Source: Hydractinia symbiolongicarpus (lineage: Eukaryota > Cnidaria > Hydrozoa > Anthoathecata > Hydractiniidae). From it: 64,000 nt of DNA. The DNA lies in assembly GCF_029227915.1 (NCBI RefSeq), contig NC_079877.1:558001-622000 (forward strand), in the 5' to 3' direction. The notes beneath the pieces are model-generated. The model did no database searches and was not told the DNA's origin. It was given only the letters and a program-made list of their open reading frames with translations. The translations under genes were made by a program, and so were the position numbers. Shown here piece by piece: positions 10,150 through 22,060 of the stretch. Every line of letters begins with the position of its first letter. The first letter of the stretch is position 1.

Positions 10150-13100
10150 GTAAATCCCGGACTCGGCCCGTATAGTCAAAAGTATACAAAGAATGTTCTC
10201 AGGGAGTAAACTCATTTCCAGAACGATTTTTTAAATTATTTTTTCGCCACTAAAACGCGTGAGACTTGTAGTTTTCAAAAATGTTTTCATTTTTGATAAG
10301 ACGCTGAATAAAAGAAGTTTAATCACCGGCAAACGAAAACCCGCGAATTCCCGTAAATTCCGGACTCGGTCTGTATAGCCAAAAGTACACAAAGAAAGTA
10401 TCCAGGAAGTAAACTCATTTCCCGAACGATTTTTTAAATTATTTTTTCACCACTAAAACGCATGAGACTTGTAGTTTTCAAAAATGTTTTCATTTTTGAT
10501 GAGACGCTGAATAAATAAAGTTTAATCGCCGGCAAACGAAAACCCGCGATTTCCGGTAAATCCCGGGCTTGGCCCGTATAGTCGAATATATACAAAGAAA
10601 GTACCCTGTGATTAACTCATTTCCAGAACGATTTTTTAAATTATTTTTTCACCACTAAAACGCATAAGACTTGTCGTTTTCAAAAATGTTTTCATTTTTG
10701 ATGAGACGCTGAATAAAATAAGTTTAATCGCCGGCAAACGAAAACCCGCGATTTCCGGTAAATCCCGGACTCGGCCCGTATAGTCAAAAGTATACAAAGA
10801 AACTACCCAGGGAGTAAACTCATTTCCCGAACGATTTTTTAAATTATTTTTTCACCACTAAAACGCATAAGACTTGTAGTTTTCAAAAATGTTTTCATTT
10901 TTGATGAGACGCTGAATAAAAGACGTTTAATCGCCGGCAAACGAAAACCAGCGATTTCCCGTAAATCCCGGACTCGGCCCGTATAGCCAAAAGTATACAA
11001 AGAAAGTACTCAGGGAGTAAACTCATTTCCAGAACGATTTTTTAAATTATTTTTTCGCCACTAAAACGCGTGAGACTTGTAGTTTTCAAAATGTTTTCAT
11101 TTTTGATAAGACGCTGAATAAAAGAAGTTTAATCACCGGCAAACGAAAACCCGCGAATTCCCGTAAATCCCGGACTCGGCCCGTATAGTTAAAAGTATAC
11201 AGAGATAGTACCCAGGAAGTAAATTCATTTCCCGAACGATTTTTTAAATTATTTTTTCAACACTAAAACGCATGAGACTTGTAGTTTTCAAAAATGTTTT
11301 CATTTTTGATAAGACGCTGAATAAAAGAAGTTTAATCACCGGCAAACGAAAACCCGCGAATTCCCGTAAATCCCGGATTCGGCCTGTATAGCCAAAACTA
11401 CACAAAGAAAGTATCCAGGAAGTAAACTCATTTCCCGAACGATTTTTTAAATTATTTTTTCACCACTAAAACGCATGAGACTTGTAGTTTTCAAAAATGT
11501 TTTCATTTTTGATGAGACGCTGAATAAAAGAAGTTTAATCGCCGGCAAACGAAAACCCGCGATTTCCGGTAAATCCCGGGCTTGGCCCGTATAGTCGAAT
11601 ATATACAAAGAAAGTACCCTGTGATTAACTCATTTCTAGAACGATTTTTTAAATCATCTTTTCACCACTAAAACGCATGAGACTCGTAGTTTTCAAAAAT
11701 GTTTTCATTTTTGATGAGACGCGGAATAAAAGAAGTTTATTCGCTGGCAAACGAAAACCCGCGATTTCCCGTAAATCCCGGACTCGGCCCGTATAGTCAA
11801 AAGTATACAAAGAAACTACCCAGGGAGTAAACTCATTTCCCGAACGATTTTTTAAATTATTTTTTCACCACTAAAACGCATAAGACTTGTAGTTTTCAAA
11901 AATGCTTTCATTTTTAATGAGACGCTGAATAAAAGACGTTTAATCGCCGGCAAACGAAAACCAGCGATTTCCCGTAAATCCCGGACTCGGCCCGTATAGT
12001 CAAAAGTATACAAAGAATGTACTCAGGGAGTAAACTCATTTCAAGAACGATTTTTTAAATTAATTTTTCGCCACTAAAACGCGTGAGACTTGTAGTTTTC
12101 AAAAATGTTTTCATTTTTGATAAGACGCTGAATAAAAAAGTTTAATCACCGGCAAACGAAAACCCGCGAATTCCCGTAAATCCTGGACTCGGCCTGTATA
12201 GCCAAAAGTACACAAAGAAAGTATCCAGGAAGTAAACTCATTTCCCGAACGATTTTTTAAATTATCTTTTCACCACTAAAACGCATGAGACTCGTAGTTT
12301 TCAAAAATGTTTTCATTTTTGATGAGACGCGGAATAAAAGAAGTTTATTCGCTGTCAAACGAACACCCGCGATTTCCCGTAAATCCCGGACTCGGCCCGT
12401 ATAGTTAAAAGTATACAAAGAAACTACCCAGGGAGTAAACTCATTTCCCGAACGATTTTTTAAATTATTTTTTCACCACTAAAACGCATAAGACTTGTAG
12501 TTTTCAAAAATGTTTTCATTTTTAATGAGACGCTGAATAAAAGACGTTTAATCGCCGGCAAACGAAAACCAGCGATTTCCCGTAAATCCCGGACTCGGCC
12601 CGTATAGTCAAAAGTATACAAAGAATGTACTCAGGGAGTAAACTCATTTCAAGAACGATTTTTTAAATTAATTTTTCGCCACTAAAACGCGTGAGACTTG
12701 TAGTTTTCAAAAATGTTTTCATTTTTGATAAGACGCTGAATAAAAAAGTTTAATCACCGGCAAACGAAAACCCGCGAATTCCCTTAAATCCTGGACTCGG
12801 CCTGTATAGCCAAAAGTACACAAAGAAAGTATCCAGGAAGTAAACTCATTTCCCGAACGATTTTTTAAATTATTTTTTCCCCACTAAAACGCATGAGACT
12901 TGTAGTTTTCAAAAATGTTTTCATTTTTGATGAGACGCTGAATAAAAGAAGTTTAATCGCCGGCAAACGAAAACCCGCGATTTCCGGTAAATCCCGGGCT
13001 TGGCCCGTATAGTCGAATATATACAAAGAAAGTACCCTGTGATTAACTCATTTCCAGAAAGATTTTTTAAATTATCTTTTCACCACTAAAACGCATGAGA

Positions 13101-13391
13101 CTCGTAGTTTTCAAAAATGTTTTCATTTTTGATGAGACGCGGAATAAAAGAAGTTTATTCGCTGGCAAACGAAAACCCGCGATTTTCCGTAAATCCCGGA
13201 CTCGTCCCATGTAGTCAAAAGTATACAAAGAAACTACCCAGGGAGTAAACTCATTTCCCGAACGATTTTTTAAATTATTTTTTCACCACTAAAACGCATA
13301 AGACTTGTAGTTTTCAAAAATGTTTTCATTTTTGATGAGACGCTGAATAAAAGACGTTTAATCGCCGGCAAACGAAAACCAGCGATTTCCC
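10150..13391 (+). repeat. 16-mer HOR, 3242-bp unit (first block)
   Basis: Monomer starts: 10150 F, 10353 G, 10556 H, 10758 I, 10961 J, 11163 K, 11366 L, 11569 M, 11771 A, 11974 B, 12176 C/D hybrid, 12379 A, 12582 B, 12784 C, 12987 D, 13189 E, then F again at 13392. The C/D hybrid starts with CCTGGACTC and ends with TATCTTTTC, GACGCGG and GAACACCC. The 3242 length is 16 x 203 minus six, from the 202-bp types. The same unit recurs at 24944-31427. Confidence 0.92.
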
Positions 13392-14810
13392 GTAAATCCC
13401 GGACTCGGCCCGTATAGTCAAAAGTATACAAAGAATGTTCTCAGGGAGTAAACTCATTTCCAGAACGATTTTTTAAATTATTTTTTCGCCACTAAAACGC
13501 GTGAGACTTGTAGTTTTCAAAAATGTTTTCATTTTTGATAAGACGCTGAATAAAAGAAGTTTAATCACCGGCAAACGAAAACCCGCGAATTCCCGTAAAT
13601 TCCGGACTCGGTCTGTATAGCCAAAAGTACACAAAGAAAGTATCCAGGAAGTAAACTCATTTCCCGAACGATTTTTTAAATTATTTTTTCACCACTAAAA
13701 CGCATGAGACTTGTAGTTTTCAAAAATGTTTTCATTTTTGATGAGACGCTGAATAAATAAAGTTTAATCGCCGGCAAACGAAAACCCGCGATTTCCGGTA
13801 AATCCCGGGCTTGGCCCGTATAGTCGAATATATACAAAGAAAGTACCCTGTGATTAACTCATTTCCAGAACGATTTTTTAAATTATTTTTTCACCACTAA
13901 AACGCATAAGACTTGTCGTTTTCAAAAATGTTTTCATTTTTGATGAGACGCTGAATAAAATAAGTTTAATCGCCGGCAAACGAAAACCCGCGATTTCCGG
14001 TAAATCCCGGACTCGGCCCGTATAGTCAAAAGTATACAAAGAAACTACCCAGGGAGTAAACTCATTTCCCGAACGATTTTTTAAATTATTTTTTCACCAC
14101 TAAAACGCATAAGACTTGTAGTTTTCAAAAATGTTTTCATTTTTGATGAGACGCTGAATAAAAGACGTTTAATCGCCGGCAAACGAAAACCAGCGATTTC
14201 CCGTAAATCCCGGACTCGGCCCGTATAGCCAAAAGTAAACAAAGAAAGTACTCAGGGAGTAAACTCATTTCCAGAACGATTTTTTAAATTATTTTTTCGC
14301 CACTAAAACGCGTGAGACTTGTAGTTTTCAAAATGTTTTCATTTTTGATAAGACGCTGAATAAAAGAAGTTTAATCACCGGCAAACGAAAACCCGCGAAT
14401 TCCCGTAAATCCCGGACTCGGCCCGTATAGTTAAAAGTATACAGAGATAGTACCCAGGAAGTAAATTCATTTCCCGAACGATTTTTTAAATTATTTTTTC
14501 AACACTAAAACGCATGAGACTTGTAGTTTTCAAAAATGTTTTCATTTTTGATAAGACGCTGAATAAAAGAAGTTTAATCACCGGCAAACGAAAACCCGCG
14601 AATTCCCGTAAATCCCGGATTCGGCCTGTATAGCCAAAACTACACAAAGAAAGTATCCAGGAAGTAAACTCATTTCCCGAACGATTTTTTAAATTATTTT
14701 TTCACCACTAAAACGCATGAGACTTGTAGTTTTCAAAAATGTTTTCATTTTTGATGAGACGCTGAATAAAAGAAGTTTAATCGCCGGCAAACGAAAACCC
14801 GCGATTTCCG
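13392..14810 (+). repeat. Partial second 16-mer unit (F to L)
   Basis: F-G-H-I-J-K-L repeats the order of 10150-11568 with offset 3242, including GGTCTG and AATAAATAAAG in G and GTCGTTTTC in H. The unit stops at the M position, where a hybrid M/A monomer begins the 9-mer block. Confidence 0.88.
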
Positions 14811-17800
14811 GTAAATCCCGGGCTTGGCCCGTATAGTCGAATATATACAAAGAAAGTACCCTGTGATTAACTCATTTCCCGAACGATTTTTTAAATTATT
14901 TTTTCACCACTAAAACGCATAAGACTTGTAGTTTTCAAAAATGTTTTCATTTTTAATGAGACGCTGAATAAAAGACGTTTAATCGCCGGCAAACGAAAAC
15001 CAGCGATTTCCCGTAAATCCCGGACTCGGCCCGTATAGTCAAAAGTATACAAAGAATGTACTCAGGGAGTAAACTCATTTCAAGAACGATTTTTTAAATT
15101 AATTTTTCGCCACTAAAACGCGTGAGACTTGTAGTTTTCAAAAATGTTTTCATTTTTGATAAGACGCTGAATAAAAAAGTTTAATCACCGGCAAACGAAA
15201 ACCCGCGAATTCCCGTAAATCCTGGACTCGGCCTGTATAGCCAAAAGTACACAAAGAAAGTATCCAGGAAGTAAACTCATTTCCCGAACGATTTTTTAAA
15301 TTATTTTTTCCCCACTAAAACGCATGAGACTTGTAGTTTTCAAAAATGTTTTCATTTTTGATGAGACGCTGAATAAAAGAAGTTTAATCGCCGGCAAACG
15401 AAAACCCGCGATTTCCGGTAAATCCCGGGCTTTGCCCGTATAGTCGAATATATACAAAGAAAGTACCCTGTGATTAACTCATTTCCAGAACGATTTTTTA
15501 AATTATCTTTTCACCACTAAAACGCATGAGACTCGTAGTTTTTAAAAATGTTTTCATTTTTGATGAGACGCGGAATAAAAGAAGTTTATTTGCTGGCAAA
15601 CGAAAACCCGCGATTTTCCGTAAATCCCGGACTCTGCCCATGTAGTCAAAAGTATACAAAGAAACTACCCAGGGAGTAAACTCATTTCCCGAACGATTTT
15701 TTAAATTATTTTTTCACCACTAAAACGCATAAGACTTGTCGTTTTCAAAAATGTTTTCATTTTTGATGAGACGCTGAATAAAATAAGTTTAATCGCCGGC
15801 AAACGAAAACCCGCGATTTCCGGTAAATCCCGGACTCGGCCCGTATAGTCAAAAGTATACAAAGAAACTACCCAGGGAGTAAACTCATTTCCCGAACGAT
15901 TTTTTAAATTATTTTTTCACCACTAAAACGCATAAGACTTGTAGTTTTCAAAAATGTTTTCATTTTTGATGAGACGCTGAATAAAAGACGTTTAATCGCC
16001 GGCAAACGAAAACCAGCGATTTCCCGTAAATCCCGGACTCGGCCCGTATAGCCAAAAGTATACAAAGAAAGTACTCAGGGAGTAAACTCATTTCCAGAAC
16101 GATTTTTTAAATTATTTTTTCGCCACTAAAACGCGTGAGACTTGTAGTTTTCAAAATGTTTTCATTTTTGATAAGACGCTGAATAAAAGAAGTTTAATCA
16201 CCGGCAAACGAAAACCCGCGAATTCCCGTAAATCCCGGACTCGGCCCGTATAGTTAAAAGTATACAGAGATAGTACCCAGGAAGTAAATTCATTTCCCGA
16301 ACGATTTTTTAAATTATTTTTTCAACACTAAAACGCATGAGACTTGTAGTTTTCAAAAATGTTTTCATTTTTGATGAGACGCTGAATAAAAGAAGTTTAA
16401 TCACCGGCAAACGAAAACCCGCGAATTCTCGTAAATCCCGGATTCGGCCTGTATAGCCAAAACTACACAAAGAAAGTATCCAGGAAGTAAACTCATTTCC
16501 CGAACGATTTTTTAAATTATTTTTTCACCACTAAAACGCATGAGACTTGTAGTTTTCAAAAATGTTTTCATTTTTGATGAGACGCTGAATAAAAGAAGTT
16601 TAATCGCCGGCAAACGAAAACCCGCGATTTCCGGTAAATCCCGGGCTTGGCCCGTATAGTCGAATATATACAAAGAAAGTACCCTGTGATTAACTCATTT
16701 CCCGAACGATTTTTTAAATTATTTTTTCACCACTAAAACGCATAAGACTTGTAGTTTTCAAAAATGTTTTCATTTTTAATGAGACGCTGAATAAAAGACG
16801 TTTAATCGCCGGCAAACGAAAACCAGCGATTTCCCGTAAATCCCGGACTCGGCCCGTATAGTCAAAAGTATACAAAGAATGTACTCAGGGAGTAAACTCA
16901 TTTCAAGAACGATTTTTTAAATTAATTTTTCGCCACTAAAACGCGTGAGACTTGTAGTTTTCAAAAATGTTTTCATTTTTGATAAGACGCTGAATAAAAA
17001 AGTTTAATCACCGGCAAACGAAAACCCGCGAATTCCCGTAAATCCTGGACTCGGCCTGTATAGCCAAAAGTACACAAAGAAAGTATCCAGGAAGTAAACT
17101 CATTTCCCGAACGATTTTTTAAATTATTTTTTCCCCACTAAAACGCATGAGACTTGTAGTTTTCAAAAATGTTTTCATTTTTGATGAGACGCTGAATAAA
17201 AGAAGTTTAATCGCCGGCAAACGAAAACCCGCGATTTCCGGTAAATCCCGGGCTTTGCCCGTATAGTCGAATATATACAAAGAAAGTACCCTGTGATTAA
17301 CTCATTTCCAGAACGATTTTTTAAATTATCTTTTCACCACTAAAACGCATGAGACTCGTAGTTTTTAAAAATGTTTTCATTTTTGATGAGACGCGGAATA
17401 AAAGAAGTTTATTTGCTGGCAAACGAAAACCCGCGATTTTCCGTAAATCCCGGACTCTGCCCATGTAGTCAAAAGTATACAAAGAAACTACCCAGGGAGT
17501 AAACTCATTTCCCGAACGATTTTTTAAATTATTTTTTCACCACTAAAACGCATAAGACTTGTCGTTTTCAAAAATGTTTTCATTTTTGATGAGACGCTGA
17601 ATAAAATAAGTTTAATCGCCGGCAAACGAAAACCCGCGATTTCCGGTAAATCCCGGACTCGGCCCGTATAGTCAAAAGTATACAAAGAAACTACCCAGGG
17701 AGTAAACTCATTTCCCGAACGATTTTTTAAATTATTTTTTCACCACTAAAACGCATAAGACTTGTAGTTTTCAAAAATGTTTTCATTTTTGATGAGACGC

Positions 17801-18456
17801 TGAATAAAAGACGTTTAATCGCCGGCAAACGAAAACCAGCGATTTCCCGTAAATCCCGGACTCGGCCCGTATAGCCAAAAGTATACAAAGAAAGTACTCA
17901 GGGAGTAAACTCATTTCCAGAACGATTTTTTAAATTATTTTTTCGCCACTAAAACGCGTGAGACTTGTAGTTTTCAAAATGTTTTCATTTTTGATAAGAC
18001 GCTGAATAAAAGAAGTTTAATCACCGGCAAACGAAAACCCGCGAATTCCCGTAAATCCCGGACTCGGCCCGTATAGTTAAAAGTATACAGAGATAGTACC
18101 CAGGAAGTAAATTCATTTCCCGAACGATTTTTTAAATTATTTTTTCAACACTAAAACGCATGAGACTTGTAGTTTTCAAAAATGTTTTCATTTTTGATGA
18201 GACGCTGAATAAAAGAAGTTTAATCACCGGCAAACGAAAACCCGCGAATTCTCGTAAATCCCGGATTCGGCCTGTATAGCCAAAACTACACAAAGAAAGT
18301 ATCCAGGAAGTAAACTCATTTCCCGAACGATTTTTTAAATTATTTTTTCACCACTAAAACGCATGAGACTTGTAGTTTTCAAAAATGTTTTCATTTTTGA
18401 TGAGACGCTGAATAAAAGAAGTTTAATCGCCGGCAAACGAAAACCCGCGATTTCCG
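14811..18456 (+). repeat. 9-mer HOR, 1823-bp period, two copies
   Basis: Units 14811-16633 and 16634-18456, order M/A-B-C-D-E/H-I-J-K-L. M/A has GTGATTAACTC joined to CCCGAACG and GCATAAG. E/H has CCCATGTAG joined to GACTTGTCG and AAAATAAG. Private words shared by both units: GGGCTTTGCCCG, CTCTGCCCATG, AGTTTTTAAAAATG, TTATTTGCTGG and GAATTCTCG. Each is displaced by exactly 1823 bp. The composition equals the 16-mer with two internal deletions. Confidence 0.92.
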
Positions 18457-19671
18457 GTAAATCCCGGGCTTGGCCCGTATAGTCGAATATATACAAAGAA
18501 AGTACCCTGTGATTAACTCATTTCCAGAACGATTTTTTAAATCATCTTTTCACCACTAAAACGCATGAGACTCGTAGTTTTCAAAAATGTTTTCATTTTT
18601 GATGAGACGCGGAATAAAAGAAGTTTATTCGCTGGCAAACGAAAACCCGCGATTTCCCGTAAATCCCGGACTCGGCCCGTATAGTCAAAAGTATACAAAG
18701 AAACTACCCAGGGAGTAAACTCATTTCCCGAACGATTTTTTAAATTATTTTTTCACCACTAAAACGCATATAACTTGTAGTTTTCAAAAATGTTTTCATT
18801 TTTAATGAGACGCTGAATAAAAGACGTTTAATCGCCGGCAAACGAAAACCAGCGATTTCCCGTAAATCCCGGACTCGGCCCGTATAGTCAAAAGTATACA
18901 AAGAATGTACTCAGGGAGTAAACTCATTTCAAGAACGATTTTTTAAATTAATTTTTCGCCACTAAAACGCGTGAGACTTGTAGTTTTCAAAAATGTTTTC
19001 ATTTTTGATAAGACGCTGAATAAAAAAGTTTAATCACCGGCAAACGAAAACCCGCGAATTCCCGTAAATCCTGGACTCGGCCTGTATAGCCAAAAGTACA
19101 CAAAGAAAGTATCCAGGAAGTAAACTCATTTCCCGAACGATTTTTTAAATTATTTTTTCCCCACTAAAACGCATGAGACTTGTAGTTTTCAAAAATGTTT
19201 TCATTTTTGATGAGACGCTGAATAAAAGAAGTTTAATCGCCGGCAAACGAAAACCCGCGATTTCCGGTAAATCCCGGGCTTGGCCCGTATAGTCGAATAT
19301 ATACAAAGAAAGTACCCTGTGATTAACTCATTTCCAGAACGATTTTTTAAATTATCTTTTCACCACTAAAACGCATGAGACTCGTAGTTTTCAAAAATGT
19401 TTTCATTTTTGATGAGACGCGGAATAAAAGAAGTTTATTTGCTGGCAAACGAAAACCCGCGATTTTCCGTAAATCCCGGACTCGGCCCATGTAGTCAAAA
19501 GTATACAAAGAAACTACCCAGGGAGTAAACTCATTTCCCGAACGATTTTTTAAATTATTTTTTCACCACTAAAACGCATAAGACTTGTAGTTTTCAAAAA
19601 TGTTTTCATTTTTGATGAGACGCTGAATAAAAGACGTTTAATCGCCGGCAAACGAAAACCAGCGATTTCCC
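18457..19671 (+). repeat. M-A-B-C-D-E run closing macro-cycle 1
   Basis: M at 18457 (AATCATC), then A with the rare GCATATAACTTG (about 18767), B, C, D with TTATTTGCTGG, and E. The same run with the same ATATAACTTG variant opens each unit of the 12-mer HOR at 34-40 kb, so the two regions share recent ancestry although they lie about 16 kb apart (offset 16011). Confidence 0.85.
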
Positions 19672-19874
19672 GTAAATCCCGGACTCGGCCCGTATAGTCA
19701 AAAGTATACAAAGAATGTACTCAGGGAGTAAACTCATTTCCAGAACGATTTTTTAAATTATTTTTTCGCCACTAAAACGCGTGAGACTTGTAGTTTTCAA
19801 AAATGTTTTCATTTTTGATGAGACGCTTAATGAAAGAGGTTTAATCGCCGGCAAACGAAAACTAGCGATTTCCC
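19672..19874 (+). repeat. F/entry hybrid monomer, junction of macro-cycles 1 and 2
   Basis: It starts as an F-like monomer (GAATGTACTCAGGG, CCAGAACG, TTTTTTCGCC, CGCGTGAG) and ends as the monomer that precedes X (GACGCTTAATGAAAG, ACTAGCG). The switch lies between CGCGTGAG and GACGCTTAATG, within sequence common to all types. Confidence 0.8.
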
Positions 19875-21250
19875 GTAAATCCCGAGCTAGGCCTGTTTAG
19901 TCGAATGTATACAAAGAAAGTACCCAGGGAGTAAACTCATTTCCCGAACGTTTTTTTAAATTATTTTTTCACCACTAAAAGGCATGAGACTTGTAGTTTT
20001 CAAAAATGTTTTCTTTTTTGATGAGACGCTTAATGAAAGAGGTTTAATTGCTGGCAAACGAAAACCCGCGATTTCCCGTAAATCCCGGGCTTGGCCCGTA
20101 CAGTCGAATGTATAAAAAAGGAAGTACCCTGTGAGTAAATTCATTTCCAGAACGATTTTTTAAATTATCTTTTCACCACTAAAACGCACGAGACTTGCAG
20201 TTTTCAAAAATGTTTTCATTTTTGATGAGACGCTGAATAAAAGAAGTTTAATCGCCGGCAAACGAAAACCCGCGAATTCCCGTAAATCTTGGACTCGGCC
20301 CGTATAGCCAAAGGTATACAAAGAAAGTACCCAGGGAGTAAACTCATTTCCCGAACGATTTTTTAAATTATTTTTTCAACACTAAAACGCATGAGACTTG
20401 TAGTTTTCAAAAATGTTTTCATTTTTGATAAGACGCTGAATAAAAGAAGTTTAATCACCGGCAAACGAAAACCCGCGAATTCCCGTAAATCCCGGACTCG
20501 GCCTGTATAGCCAAAACTACACAAAGAAAGTATCCAGGAAGAAAACTCATTTCCCGAACGATTTTTTAAATTATTTTTTCACCACTAAAATGAATGAGAC
20601 TTGTAGTTTTCAAAAATGTTTTCATTTTTGATGAGACGCTGAATAAAAGAAGTTTAATCGCCGGCAAACGAAAACCCGCGATTTCCGATAAATCCCGGGC
20701 TTGGCCCGTATAGTCGAATATATACAAAGAAAGTACCCTGTGATTAACTCATTTCCAGAACGATTTTTTAAATTATCTTTTCACCACTAAAACGCATGAG
20801 ACTCGTAGTTTTCAAAAATGTTTTCATTTTTGATGAGACGCGGAATAAAAGAAGTTTATTCGCTGGCAAACGAAAACCCGCGATTTCCCGTAAATCCCGG
20901 ACTCGGCCCGTATAGTCAAAAGTATACAAAGAAACTACCCAGGGAGTAAACTCATTTCCCGAACGATTTTTTAAATTATTTTTTCACCACTAAAACGCAT
21001 AAGACTTGTAGTTTTCAAAAAGGTTTTCATTTTTAATGAGACGCTGAATAAAAGACGTTTAATCGCCGGCAAACGAAAACCAGCGATTTCCCGTAAATCC
21101 CGGACTCGGCCCGTATAGTCAAAAGTATACAAAGAATGTACTCAGGGAGTAAACTCATTTCAATAACGATTTTTTAAATTAATTTTTCGCCACTAAAACG
21201 CGTGAGACTTGTAGTTTTCAAAAATGTTTTCATTTTTGATGAGACGCTGA
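19875..21250 (+). repeat. X-Y-Z cassette and D-A-B run, start of macro-cycle 2
   Basis: X 19875, Y 20078, Z 20282. Copy of 4473-5850 at offset 15402, sharing AAAATGAATGAG, TTCCGATAAAT and AAAAAGGTTTTC. Small differences include GAAAACTC for GTAAACTC (20541) and TCAATAACG for TCAAGAACG. Confidence 0.88.
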
Positions 21251-22060
21251 ATAAAAGAAGTTTAATCGCCGGCAAACGAAAACCCGCGATTTCCGGTAAA
21301 TCCCGGGCTTGGCCCGTATAGTCGAATATATACAAAGAAAGTACCCTGTGATTAACTCATTTCCAGAACGATTTTTTAAATTATCTTTTCACCACTAAAA
21401 CGCATGAGACTCGTAGTTTTCAAAAATGTTTTCATTTTTGATGAGACGCGGAATAAAAGAAGTTTATTCGCTGGCAAACGAAAACCCGCGATTTTCCGTA
21501 AATCCCGGACTCGGCCCATGTAGTCAAAAGTATACAAAGAAACTACCCAGGGAGTAAACTCATTTCCCGAACGATTTTTTAAATTATTTTTTCACCACTA
21601 AAACGCATAAGACTTGTAGTTTTCAAAAATGTTTTCATTTTTGATGAGACGCTGAATAAAAGACGTTTAATCGCCGGCAAACGAAAACCAGCGATTTCCC
21701 GTAAATCCCGGACTCGGCCCGTATAGTCAAAAGTATACAAAGAATGTACTCAGGGAGTAAACTCATTTCCAGAACGATTTTTTAAATTATTTTTTCGCCA
21801 CTAAAACGCGTGAGACTTGTAGTTTTCAAAAATGTTTTCATTTTTGATAAGACGCTGAATAAAAGAAGTTTAATCGCCGGCAAACGAAAACCCGCGATTT
21901 CCGGTAAATCCCGGGCTTGGCCCGTATAGTCGAATATATACAAAGAAAGTACCCTGTGATTAACTCATTTCCAGAACGATTTTTTAAATTATTTTTTCAC
22001 CACTAAAACGCATAAGACTTGTCGTTTTCAAAAATGTTTTCATTTTTGATGAGACGCTGA
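21251..22060 (+). repeat. Four-monomer segment absent from macro-cycle 1
   Basis: Offsets to cycle 1 change from 15402 before this segment to 16212 after it, a difference of 810 bp or four monomers. It holds D, E, F-like and H-type copies between the B end and the next I. In cycle 1 the matching point is a direct B-to-H junction (GATGAGACGCTG followed by AAAATAAG at about 5850), so either cycle 1 lost four monomers or cycle 2 gained them. Confidence 0.75.
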
